A stretch of 64,000 nucleotides of DNA from Phorcus lineatus (lineage: Eukaryota; Mollusca; Gastropoda; Trochida; Trochidae). This document shows, one piece after another, positions 11,207 to 21,965 of the stretch. How positions within the stretch are numbered: the first letter of the stretch is position 1; each line of letters opens with the position of its first letter. Under the pieces are notes generated by a model. It did not search any database and was not told the origin of the DNA. It worked only from the letters and a program-made list of their open reading frames with translations. The stretch is taken from contig OV121088.1 in NCBI GenBank assembly GCA_921293015.1, positions 35,212,010 through 35,276,009 on the forward strand, given 5' to 3'. Made by a program: the position numbers and the translations under genes.

Positions 11207-14200
11207 CATATGAACATATAGCCTAATAGCTGAGATGATTATGTGCAGTACACTGCACATGGAAGGTGAGGTGTTTTCTTATTTCAATGAGTTAAGGGAT
11301 AAAAATGAGGCTTGTGGAATAATATTGGTAGTTTTTAGTACATATTTGTCTGTATTTGGTTGTATTGATGTCAGGCGTGTTCAGTTGGTTATTTATGCGA
11401 TTGATGAATTTGGTAGTTTTTGTTATCTATGTAAGTAGAAACACATATTTCATGGCCCAAGCAATTTACATCAACCAGCATTTTCCTGCTCCTACCTTTT
11501 GTCATGAAAAATGTCATGCAATTCAAATATATAATGTATCAAACATACGTTATTCAATACTAGGTAGGAAAAGTAACACTTAGAGGACAGTTTGCAAAAA
11601 CAGCTCCATTGCGGTGAAGGTAAATGCACGTGTCCCTGAACGTGACTATGTATCACATGTTGTTACGTATACTTAAAAGCCCGGACACCCATTCAAGTGC
11701 CTTTGAAAAAATTTAACACGTTCGGCGTTATTGGATAAAATTTATGCAAGTTTTAAAACCATCATTTTCACCAATATTTGTGACTCCATAATACTAATTG
11801 TAAAACGATCTTTACAACTAGAGGACAGACATGATTCGTATGAAAAATATTGTCAATTTATGTTTGCTATACACATGTTCTTCAGTAAAGATAAGTAGGG
11901 CAACTGCTAATGAAAGGATAAAATAGTTTATAGTAATAAACATCTTTGGCGTATAAACTATAGCCGTTGAAGAGTAATTGTTTATTTTCACTCTCATTAT
12001 CGGTGCATTGGCCTTTCGGTGATTCGGAAATATTGGTTAACTGAATTTAAAGAACATCTCAAAACTTCCGATTTGCTTGAAATCATCGGAAGCTCGTGGA
12101 TTTCTTAATTCTATTAAATCCATTAACGCGTTTGGGATGAGTTCTTCTATCCACGCCGATGACAACAATTCTTTTGAAATCATATGCACTCGACGTCACT
12201 TCCTCTCTTAATACCGTAATTATCCTTAGAAAGGCTATGATGTATTTTCAGACGAAGAAATCACGCTCTGCGACAAAGCATGTTTTAGAATATAATTTAA
12301 ATCTTAAAACTATAGTTCTAAACGTTTTGATGGATTTTTGGGTCAGAGATCCAGCGGTTAGAGTTTCATAAAGTTCCTTACCAAACTCCATATCTTATTT
12401 GAACGAATCCTAAAAATTTCTGGTCTTTACAGATAGAGAAAAAACGATGCGATGACGCCGGATTGTTTTGTTTAACGAATGATTGTTAACATAACAAATA
12501 CGTAACATAGGAAGGACAAAACCATTAAATTCATTTTCATATCACTCTTCTATTAATACTGCAAAGTTACAACTTAATCAATTTCTTGAGCAGACACTTG
12601 AGTTGTTGTCAGTGGCCATTGAATGTTTCCATATACTATGGAAACAGAGTTACCTCCTTTTCCCCTTCATTCAAAATAAATATTTAAATTGGATTTTCTG
12701 TTAAGTTGACTCCAAAAACTAGTTAGACAGACAGACAGACTATCTGTCTGTCATATACTAATAACAAGAAGTCTTTTGTTCTTGGCCAACATCCTACCAT
12801 CAGAGTATATTCGTTCCAAAGACTCCTACACTCACCTGATTGTCTTCACAGGTTTTCCTCGTATCGCTTCCGGTTGGTTACTCATGACTACAGTTGCATG
12901 GAGATCGAGGGAACCAGGGTTCCCTTGCCTAAATACGCTACGCAACATTCCTCACTCCACTTGTAATACGTAATGTTGTGCAACTTAGCTAAAGTTAGGC
13001 TTTCCTGGGCCACGATACGTTGAGCTTTTTAGAGTAAATGCGGTACTTCCAGTTGATCCTCGTGGGTTAATTGGCTTGGTCGGAAGTGTTCTAATGACTG
13101 TTTGAAATCAAGTGAACGATACACAACCTTCCATTAGTGGGATAGCTCTCCCGATTTAAAAGCTAACATTAAGATTAGATTTAACTTAAACAGAGAGATA
13201 GGTAACACAAACGTAGCAAACGCATTAATTGACTAAGTGCTGTTGGCATTAGATTGTGGTTTAATTGACGTGATGGATACAATATCCATTACAAATCGAA
13301 CCAAACTTTCTAATGATATCTTTTACAAACCATCAAACGATATTTCATTTTGACAATAATTTGACTTTGAATTTCTGGATTCGACTGAGATAAAACTTTT
13401 ATAATTCATTTTTAAAACATAGCGAAGCTAAACCCATTAATAAGTAATCTTAATCTGTGACAGGAATAAAAAACGCCAATATATATTTTACTGATAACGA
13501 TAAAATCATTATGAAATGGCTCAATATATAAATTAAACCATTTTAAACTAAATTAGATCCCACACTAACACGGATTAAAGGTAACTGATTCGTGTAATAT
13601 TAGTGCTATATTTATTTTTCCATTTCGCAGCAAAAGCTGAATCAATAGTTCAATTAATGAACTTGTATATTTTTTAAGGCAAAAGAAGTAACAGTGGCTG
13701 AATATTTTTTCAAGATATATAACCCTTTAAAGAGGAACAGAGTCAACTACGTCAAACTTCGTAAATGTTGTTATTTAATCGAGAAATTACGTAATTTCCG
13801 AAACTTATTTACAGCGGACACAAAGAAAATCAATAAATGATAGTGTTGTGTAGGTCATTTAAATAATAAACACGTTAATTGGACTTAAAAATTCTTATTA
13901 TTAACATTTATAGGTTTATAGGGTCATTTTCCGACTTTCATTGAAAAAAAAATAACACAATTTTGACATTTTAGAGTTAAAGATGCATGTTAAGGGAGGC
14001 GTTTTTAACTTTAAGGTATTTTGGATCTCACAAAAGCGACATTAAAAATCATGAAACATACTCTGTGTCACTTTGATGGGCACCCACCTCCCCTTCATAC
14101 AGATGATACTCTTGATTTCGAATTAAATGAAAATTGAGGAAGAATAAACAATTGATATTTGATACAAAATGAAAAAATATACATATATTTTGGAACAGTT

Positions 14201-14642
14201 TGCCGGTGGATTAATATTTCAACAGCTCTCGCTCGGGGTAGTATCATTTTACAGACACTCGTGAGTTTTTGTATATTAATTTTTTTTTTTACTAATATAA
14301 AATTTTCTGATATATGAACTTAGACTCATTGGAGTGCTTTTACCGAATAGTCCACCAATATCATGCAATTGTTTTTATAAAGCATTTAAACGTGCGAGAC
14401 AATTGATCAACACCTACTTTACACAGAAATTTTTCTACGGAACATAAGGATTTGTTTCGGAAACAGTTCAAGGAGACAGTCGATTCATGTTCCATGGTGT
14501 TGTCGTAATATATTCTACATTTAAAAAAAGGCTTCAGGTACCTATACCTGAATTCTCGTTGCCAGTTATTTAAGTTTTTCGCACTCGCAATGTGGATATG
14601 TTTTTTGTTTTCAGTATGTCATAGTTTGTCTTTGTAGTTAGG
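11207..14642. other. No gene seen; unique-looking AT-rich DNA
   Basis: Short frames of 60-75 codons without recognisable domains. Apart from the GACA palindrome, no repeat was noticed. Confidence 0.6.
12725..12752. repeat. Short GACA palindrome
   Basis: GACAGACAGACAGAC is followed at once by CTGTCTGTC, a perfect small inverted microsatellite. Confidence 0.8.
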
Positions 14643-14675
14643 TCAAAATGTCCAAATAATGAAAATATATGATGT

Positions 14676-14954
14676 TTGGGTCATTTTATTGAATGTCGTG
14701 GCTCGCCGGACGGATGGGTTACCTGTGACGTCATTGCTGGACAAAATGAGAGTATATACAGAGACACGGTAGTCACCGCAGGCAAGAGGGGTGTGAGAGT
14801 GCATTCGAACTGTACCTCTGTGCCTCTGTATCTGTACCACAAGCGGTACAATTATGTACCACATTCAGGATGTTGGATGGCAATTAGACATACAACCGTA
14901 AAGCGCTTAATATTGGCTACTGGGTCGTATACTTTCTATGGAGTTGAGAATTAA
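14676..14954 (+). CDS. Possible small unknown protein or exon relic (92 aa)
   Basis: An uninterrupted reading frame with more GC than the surrounding AT-rich DNA. The product would have four cysteines, a CRGSPDGWVTC segment and an NCTS glycosylation sequon, but no clear signal peptide. A ttttgttttcag acceptor-like site ends near 14614, and AATAAA overlaps the region just after the stop. I do not recognise the family. It could be a terminal exon, a decayed domain or a chance frame. Confidence 0.2.
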   Translation: MGHFIECRGSPDGWVTCDVIAGQNESIYRDTVVTAGKRGVRVHSNCTSVPLYLYHKRYNYVPHSGCWMAIRHTTVKRLILATGSYTFYGVEN

Positions 14955-15743
14955 TAAAGGAGTGATGTTTTCCTTACACCAGGGTACTGATCGAGGGTAG
15001 TGAAGTGTTTGACGCTTTCAGCACACCCTTGTGATGTGGAATCACGCGCGATATACTAAAGTATCCTTATATCATTTTCATAGGTACAAATTACATTTGG
15101 TCACTAATTCGTCATCCATTTATCAGGCTACAAATTCACAAGTTACTAATTTGTAATCGGTTAAACATAACAACAGTCACTATATATCTTTCCTGCTCAT
15201 GTTTCGAACAAAGTTTCTTTAGCCGATCATTTCATATCGATGCATTAATAGTTTCACAAGTAATGTGCTTAAATGCCATTTCTTATTAGTTCACCATGAC
15301 ATCGTTTATGTTATTATTTCCTCACTCATTTTTCTTACAAAACATGTTCAAAGACCACATTTCATCAATTAATCACCTGACGGAGGGTCATTAGAAAAAT
15401 ATTTTATGATTTAAAACCTTCTGTTGGCGAGAAATACGATTCATTGATAAACTATTAAACAGAAACCCTCTTCAGCGAGTTGATAACATCTATTGATTTC
15501 CCCATCATTAGAATCTATTGTAATCTATTGATCAACATTACTTTTACATTATTTTCATATCAAAAATTGATTTTATAATGGCATCAATACTTTCTATCGC
15601 AATTAATGATACTGTATCTATCGGTCGCGATGGCCTTTATTGACATGTACACAAAATGTGTCTACGTTTATTTATATGTTGCAGAGAAGTGCACCAAAGT
15701 TAACACAGGAATATTGACAGAGAATATGTAAAGTTTTAAACTA
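14955..15743. other. No gene seen
   Basis: AT-rich spacer before the 30-bp tandem array. Confidence 0.6.
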
Positions 15744-15893
15744 TTTGTCATGTGCGTCCAATCGAGACATTGATTTGTCATGTGCGTCCAATCGCGACAT
15801 TGATTTGTCATGTTCGTCCAATCGAGACATTCATTCGTCATGTGCGTCCGGTCGAGACATTGTTTTGTCATGTTCGTCCAATCGATACACATG
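15744..15893 (+). repeat. 30-bp tandem repeat, five copies
   Basis: The unit TTTGTCATGTGCGTCCAATC plus GAGACATTGA repeats five times with a few substitutions (GTGCG/GTTCG, CAATCG/CGGTCG). It runs directly into SINE copy 1. Apparent frames on both strands (MRPIETLICHV type and its reverse) are by-products of the 30-bp period. Confidence 0.9.
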
Positions 15894-16095
15894 AGCGGAA
15901 TAGGGCAGTGGTAAGCGCTTTCGCCTTCGGGAGTTCGAATCCCACTAGACTCTGCAACTTTGTCTGCAGTAGAGACTGATGGTAGTACTACAAGGGTTGG
16001 GTACAATGCTACACCGAATTTCAGCGCAGTACCACCCAAGGTTCGCGGGTTCCAGCAAATGCTCGCAGGTTTCACCGCAATGCATACCCACAATA
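15885..16095 (+). mobile_element. tRNA-derived SINE, copy 1
   Basis: The head (about 15893-15950) is tRNA-like, with an A-box-like TAGGGCAGTGGTAAGCG and a B box GAGTTCGAATCC. The body GCAACTTTGTCTGCAGTAGA and the tail GTACAATGCTAC follow. The same order appears, reverse-complemented, at 25295-25470 and 33449-33592, showing a dispersed family. The copy abuts a 30-bp tandem array on its 5' side. Confidence 0.8.
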
Positions 16096-16849
16096 TCGCT
16101 GTAGGCTTACTCTCTTCAATACGGTAGCTAACATGAGATAAGTTTAATACTCTTGAAAGCGGCCATTAAACCCCATTGGAGACATATATTCGAACAAACA
16201 TAAGTTAAGTTTGTCACTCAAATGATATCGATGACAAATTATTTTTTTCACTGAACTGTCCTGAATCATAACCCGTGGCTCTGAAAATGAAAGAAAATAT
16301 TCTCTAAAACCAGTCCTTATTCAAATGAATAAATCTCAAAACCTTTTATGTGCATCTTTCGAGATATACATTCTCATGATTTTAACATTTTTATCGATGT
16401 TGCGTATCAGTAAGCTGTAAAAATGCATCTGTAATGCATAAGCTTGCAGTCAAAATAAATAAAGTTCACGTCAATCGAGCTAATTTTCACTAGGACTAAT
16501 TAATAACAGCGACTACATATTTGAGAAAAAAGGTTTGAACTTTCAGAGAACGGTTGTAAACATTGTAATTATTGTTATTGTCCTGTCGATATAATAACAC
16601 ACAGTAGTAACGGATTTGTGGTTGAAATCATTATCAGTTGGTATGGAAACCATATAAACAGTTACCAGCTGGACGTTATTGGGCATCACGAGACAAATTA
16701 TTCATAATGTCTTATGGCCCCTGTCTTTTGACGAGAATTTTCAAGGAAACAAGCATTTGGGTCTAACGATTTTTAATAATTTTATTTCGACATGTGAGAT
16801 ACACAAATTAGTTATCAACTATTGTGTACATATGTATTTTCATTAGGCT
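16096..16849. other. No gene seen
   Basis: AT-rich spacer after SINE copy 1. Confidence 0.6.
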
Positions 16850-17008
16850 ATTAATGCGTGTATTTCGTATATTTGTTGGATTAAAATACTTTCCATGAGA
16901 CCTTTATTCATCAAGAACACTCAATTCTTTTTATTAATGCGTGTATTTCGTATATTTGTTGGAGTAAAATACATTCCAAGAGACGTTTATTCACCAAGAA
17001 CACTCAAT
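16850..17008. repeat. 83-bp tandem duplication
   Basis: Two copies (16850-16928, 16933-17008), each starting ATTAATGCGTGTATTTCGTA and ending AAGAACACTCAAT, with about five differences. Confidence 0.9.
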
Positions 17009-17796
17009 GCAGCTTATCAAGATGAACAAATATACATACTAGATGAATAAAAGTCGGCGCACTTTTGTCTTGTTTAGTGAATCATTGGAATGGGAACAAA
17101 ATAATTATTTACAGCGCACGCATCACCTCCAAATATTGACATCAATAATGACATTTACAGTTCTAATGAACATCATATTTGATTTTAAAGTTCATTGCGA
17201 AATTTTTGTACAACAAACTTCTTTTATTTAATGCACCTTTAGACCAACCTATAATACATACGTCTTTCAGGCAGTTAAGTAAGATTAGTAATTGACGTGA
17301 TCAGATTAAACACTAACGAGTCTTGAAAATGTGGAATCCTTGAAAATTATAAATATATATGAATATGTAGAGTGAATATACACCTCTTTAAAGTACGAAA
17401 CCAACTGCAACAACCGTTCTTCGTCTCTCTCGATACGTCAACCATACACTTCCATTAGTCTTTTATCCAAGAAAATAAAATGGCCATATTTCTCGGTTTC
17501 CGCAAAATCGCCTAGCGAGGAAGATACCATTTTGAAAATCTTGGAACGGATGGAATGGTCAGTTTGAATCCAAGTCTCCGATGGCATTACCTACTTTGAA
17601 TATGACCAATTTAAAGAGACGATTTTTGCCCTAATGTCTGAACGTTTACGTTTTTTTTGTATTTTTAAATTTTTTTTTTTATTTTCCATATTTTCTGATA
17701 CAAGCAAAAATAACATTGTATAAGAAAACGAGATAAACAAAAACACACACAAATCCACATTTGGCTCCTTCAATTCATTATGCTAACAACACAAGA
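17009..17796. other. No gene seen; probable LINE 3' flank at the right
   Basis: The T-rich tracts at 17650-17690 read as A-rich on the minus strand and may mark the LINE tail. Confidence 0.55.
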
Positions 17797-18561
17797 CTAT
17801 CTACCAAGTAATAAATGTAAAGTTGACAAAACAAATCTTGATAAACCGTAATAACGTACAATTTCCGTTTTAAGGTATTTCAAATTTGGTTTGAAACCAT
17901 TAATACTACATCTGTATATACACTGTTTGACTAATAAAATGATTGCATTTATAGGATTACTGTTTTTACACTTCATTCCTAAAATAATAGTTTTATTTGT
18001 GAATTCTAATTTCAATTGATCAGAATTTAGCCATGATTCTATTTCTTTCATTAATCTGAAAATAGGTTCACATTCCCAAAACATATGGTTGATTGTTTCT
18101 ATTTCTGTTTGACAGAATGGACAGAGTGGCGAGGATGTATATCCAATTCTATAAAGAAATTTTCTTGTTGGTAGAATATTATGAATAAAATATATTGCAA
18201 CCATTTTAGATCGTTGCTTCTCGAACATTTATTTCCAATAATATTGAAAATTTTCCAGTCATTTTCAGTAAACTCACTTTGTAGAATTTTTTCCCATTTT
18301 GAGTAACTTGGAAGACGAACAAATTTTGAGTTGAGGAGAAAAGGCATATAACTTTTTACCGCCAATTATGGTATCAATTTTCAACTTGTTAAATGAGTAA
18401 ATAGGGCCAATAAGTTTTCTATTAAATTTGTTTATGTTAAGTGATCGGGTGTAGGTCATTATGGCTCTTTTCACCGATGCGTATGTTAGAAAGTTAGTTT
18501 TTATCGAAAATGTATTGGAAAAATCTTCACATGTTAACAGTCTGCCTTCTTCATCTAGCAT
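17797..18561 (-). pseudogene. LINE (L1/Tx1-like) ORF2 3' fragment with zinc-knuckle tail
   Basis: Three overlapping minus-strand frames (18561-18274, 18365-18099, 18228-17797) form the C-terminal end of a non-LTR reverse transcriptase. It begins MLDEEGRLLTCEDF, a linker typical of L1-clade ORF2. It continues with WEKILQSEF, ILPTRKFLYRIGYTSSPLCP and the zf-RVT motif CPFCQTEIETINHMFWEC. At least two frameshifts are needed. A-rich sequence on the minus strand at 17690-17650 may be the 3' tail. It is 5' truncated, as is usual for LINE insertions. Confidence 0.8.
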
Positions 18562-19218
18562 ATCACGTTTACGTTTTGATCATGTATACATATAACATCA
18601 CTTCAGTTATGTTCATATGTTCGACATCAAAAAGCAGTTGACGATAGGAAAGTCACCCTCAGTTTCTCAGATACATTCTTTACCTCTGAGGGTAGGTTGT
18701 CACTGTCAGTGAGTAATGAGTTATCTGCCCTTTAAAACTAAAGTAAGTACTAGGCAGTGAAAACATTCGTTGCACTTTCACAAAACCATCGAAATACACC
18801 TAATCATCTGTGTAATCCATAGCAATTACCGCAATTACTCATTACCTTGCATTTTCACAATTTTCACGTCCACCGGATGTTTACCCGTGTTCGAAATAGA
18901 AACCTACAAGGGCAGGATACCTCGCCAGGACTGCTTGGAATAAGCATTGCATCTGTCTGGGTTTCACACTTATTGCAGTCAGTCAAAGTCAAAATCTGAT
19001 TTTAAATCTGGACTTTGGCAACTTACAAGTTACAACTTACACTTCTGCAACCGCTGTTACGAAATCTAGATCCTAAGAATAAGTGTTGATGATACCTTAT
19101 TCAGTCATTCGTGTAGGCCTACTTAGTTTTGAAACATGCTATTGATTATTGCTCAAACACACGGTTAAATCCATCAAGAGTTTTTTTTATTTGATTTTCA
19201 TGTTCAATCAAGATCATC
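18562..19218. other. Upstream region of the H3-like receptor
   Basis: Presumably contains the receptor promoter and 5' UTR. No TATA box or conserved motif could be singled out. Confidence 0.45.
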
Positions 19219-21270
19219 ATGGCAGACCCGTTCGTGTTTCCTTTGCCAAAGTCGGTATCCATAGCAACGTCCACGAGTATCATGGCGGTCTTGACGACGG
19301 TAGGCAACATGATGGTTCTCCTCGCTTTCGTCACAAACAAATCTCTACGACGATTTTCCGACTACTTCATCCTTAATCTTGCCATCGCCGACCTCCTGAT
19401 CGGCTGCATGTGTATCCCTCCATACATCCCCTACCTGCTGACGGGAATCTGGCGACCGGGGAGGGTGTACTGTAAAATCTGGCTGCTCTTTGACTACGTG
19501 TGTCCGGCCTGCTCCACCCTCAACATGTGCATCATCAGCATCGACAGATACCTTCAGGTAGGTCTGAAGAGGTGATCTTGATGTGACAATAGTACCAGGC
19601 TCTAATCATTTGGTAGATAAATGAAATGTTTGAGTAACACTTGCAGAAGGTAAAAAAAAAACTTCCCTTCGACTGAAAATTCAAACTGGGATCCGTCTGC
19701 GAATTTCATACTGTGTAATTGAGCCAAAAAACTAGTTTCACCTTTTCTTGTCACAGGAGAACATTCAATGTGTTAGAAATAGTTGTTTGTTTCATAGACA
19801 GGTATGTATATAAACATGCTCGTTAAGAGTTTGTATTCTGTGAATAGGAAACAGATCTTTATTTACATTATTTCATAAATCTCCCTTAATGCTATAGCCA
19901 TATCATTACCTAAGGGTTCTCAATTTAACCTAAATACTGCGCCCATAAGATCAAAATATAGGAATAGAGGTAAAGGGTTTATGATCATTCTGTGATATGG
20001 GACTCAAAAAGCCACAAATGTCTACGAATAGCGATCCGTATCGGGAGTTGTAATATTAGGCAAAGTCAGTAATCTTTTATAAAGCTCCCTTTATTCTACA
20101 GCCATAGAATTACCTAAGGGTTTTCAATTATACTTAAATACTGCGCCCATGAGATCAGATGAGATCAATATATAGGGATAGAGGTTAAGGGGGTTGATTT
20201 ATGAGCATAATGTTGTTATATGAGACTTAAAAAGCAAAATATGTCTACTAATAACAATCCGTATCGGGAGTTGTAATATTAGGTAAAGTTACTAGAGAGA
20301 TCAGAAATAGGTTTATAGGGCTTTCACGGTTTTAAATATGAGGGAAGACTACCTAAAAGGACATTTTGTTATCTCATGGGGTACACGAACTTAAGGATTT
20401 GAAGAACTGAAGGATCTGGTTTTAGTGTAAACTCCCAGGTAGAGGCATGTAGAGAACAAAAACATCAGATTGTAATCCCTGATAATGTAAATGGTTCGAC
20501 AAACCTATCTCAGCCCAGTGGACAATCTTAGCTTAAAGAAAGGTGTTGACCCGTTCCATTGATCGGCAAAAATATCAGTAATTAAATATGAGTTGAATAA
20601 CAGATGTTCATATTTCCAGGTGGCCTTTCCTTTCAAATACAGAGCCGCTCAGAAGACGCCTCTTCGTATCGCCATGATCCTCATCCCGTGGGTGATCGCT
20701 GGCCTCACTTACATCCCCGCCATCGTCTTCTGGGAGATGTGGACAGGGGTCAACAGCATCCCCGATCTGGCCTGCTTCGTGCCCTACTACTACACCTTTG
20801 AATACGCCATATTCGCCTCCACGATCGAGTTCATCATCCCATTCACTGTTGTAGGGACCTTCAACTTCCTCATCTTCCTCGTCATTAGGAAAAGATCCAG
20901 GGGCATCGCTGGACAGAACAAGGTTGCCCCGGCTCCTCAAAACCAGGCCAAAGAGAACCGACCGGAAGTGCTCCAGAAGCCATCTTTAGCCAAGGATAGG
21001 AAAGCTGCTAGGTCCCTATTCATACTCGTGTTGGTTTTTGGAATTTGCTGGATGCCTTATGAAGTGTCTGCCCTCATATCGAGCGTGTGCCCGGATTGTA
21101 TACATCCAGAATTCTTTGAGTTCACATTCTGGATGCTTTGGATCAACTCCACCATTAACCCCGTGCTGTATCCGCTTCTCCACACGCGCTTCCGGCAAGC
21201 CTTCTTCAAGCTGATTGGTTGTTCAAGCCGCGCGCAAACTGGCCCGATCACCGTCAATACAGTCGGATGA
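19219..21270 (+). CDS. Histamine H3/H4-like class A G protein-coupled receptor, complete, two exons
   Basis: Predicted plasma-membrane amine receptor of 329 aa. Exons are 19219-19557 and 20620-21270; the phase-0 intron falls just after the DRY motif, with donor CAG|gtaggt and acceptor ttccag|GTG. An in-frame TGA at 19192-19194 supports the start. Visible class A landmarks are N30 (1.50), D58 (2.50), C85 (3.25) paired with C165 in loop 2, DRY at 109-111, W137 (4.50), P187 (5.50), FGICWMPY at 253-260, NPVLY at 293-297 and C314 after helix 8. D92 falls at 3.32, the amine-binding Asp, and E183 at 5.46, the acidic residue typical of H3/H4 receptors within an ASTxEFxxPF motif. The TM7 run FWMLWINSTINPVLYPL closely resembles H3. 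Loop 3 is short (about 40 aa) and the N-terminus short, without glycosylation sequons. AATAAA lies 44 nt after the stop. Ligand assignment is inference; another amine or an orphan ligand is possible. Confidence 0.94.
19558..20619 (+). repeat. Receptor intron with an imperfect two-copy tandem duplication
   Basis: The single intron of the receptor gene. Two diverged copies of a roughly 205-220 bp unit lie at 19881-20060 and 20085-20292. Shared landmarks are TACCTAAGGGTT, ATACTGCGCCCAT and CGGGAGTTGTAATATTAGG. The second copy carries a local GATCAGATGA duplication. Nothing coding is seen. Confidence 0.75.
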
Positions 21271-21313
21271 AAAACTAAATCACAATCTCTGTAAAGTTTT
21301 TTTCTGGACAAAA

Positions 21314-21319
21314 AATAAA
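21314..21319 (+). terminator. Candidate polyadenylation signal of the H3-like receptor
   Basis: AATAAA lies 44 nt after the TGA stop of the receptor, in an A-rich context followed by T/G-rich sequence, as expected of a short 3' UTR. No other close candidate was seen. Confidence 0.5.
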
Positions 21320-21654
21320 TTAAGTTTAAGGTGTCATAATATGTATGGATGTGAGAACAGCATTTCATTTCACAGTCTGTTTAGTTTGTTGGTTCATTCT
21401 TGGCGCCAAACAAGAATAGTCAATTTACTACAAGAAAAATGCTAAATTGGCAATCCATTTTGCTGAACACTACAAACTTTGGTTTGAAACAGCGAATCAT
21501 GAAAAACGAAGATCAAGTCAGGTTAACCCAAGACCATCGTCTGTCAAGTGTTGAGGACGAAGCAACTGGGAACGTGAGTTGGAGCTCCCCGGGCTGGTAC
21601 AAGCAAACCTTGTCATTTATGTATCTGTATCTGTATGAATACTGAAGATTGACT

Positions 21655-21965
21655 CAATACTGAACAATGATTTCTTCGGGTTTAGTGTGTGCGCACCACG
21701 GAGAGTTTAGTAGGAGTATGGTGTTGACAGTGAGGCTTTAAATTCGTCCACTGTTCACTGAGGTTTCTGTTAATGAGTTCCAGTCTATAACTGTGCGGGG
21801 GATGAATGAATGTTTGAAGATGTCGGTCTGGCAGGTATGGATGACCAGATTTTGAGTGTCTATTTCTGGCTGGTCTGGTGTTCTGTTTGAGATGTTGATC
21901 GGCGGGGATCGCTACCAGGTCGTTTCTGCTCTCGTCCGTTGTGTAGCAAATCTAAACATGAATCT
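21655..21965 (-). pseudogene. Non-LTR retrotransposon reverse-transcriptase C-terminal fragment
   Basis: The minus strand reads HSFIPRTVIDWNSLTE, the common C-terminal motif (FPRTIRDWNSLP type) of CR1/L2/Jockey-group elements, then a stop and WCAHTKPEEII, which resembles the terminal residues of such ORFs. It is heavily 5' truncated and lies about 390 bp past the receptor stop. It could also belong to a related non-LTR clade. Confidence 0.6.

Noticed and set aside
11021..11260. Glycine/proline-rich minus-strand frame
   Set aside because: Simply the poly-G and poly-C tracts.
15668..16093. 141-codon minus-strand frame with DWTHMTNQCL repeats
   Set aside because: Translation of the 30-bp array and the SINE; the period is a multiple of three, so it stays open by chance.
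20608..20940. 110-codon minus-strand frame
   Set aside because: Shadow of receptor exon 2 in GC-rich coding sequence.
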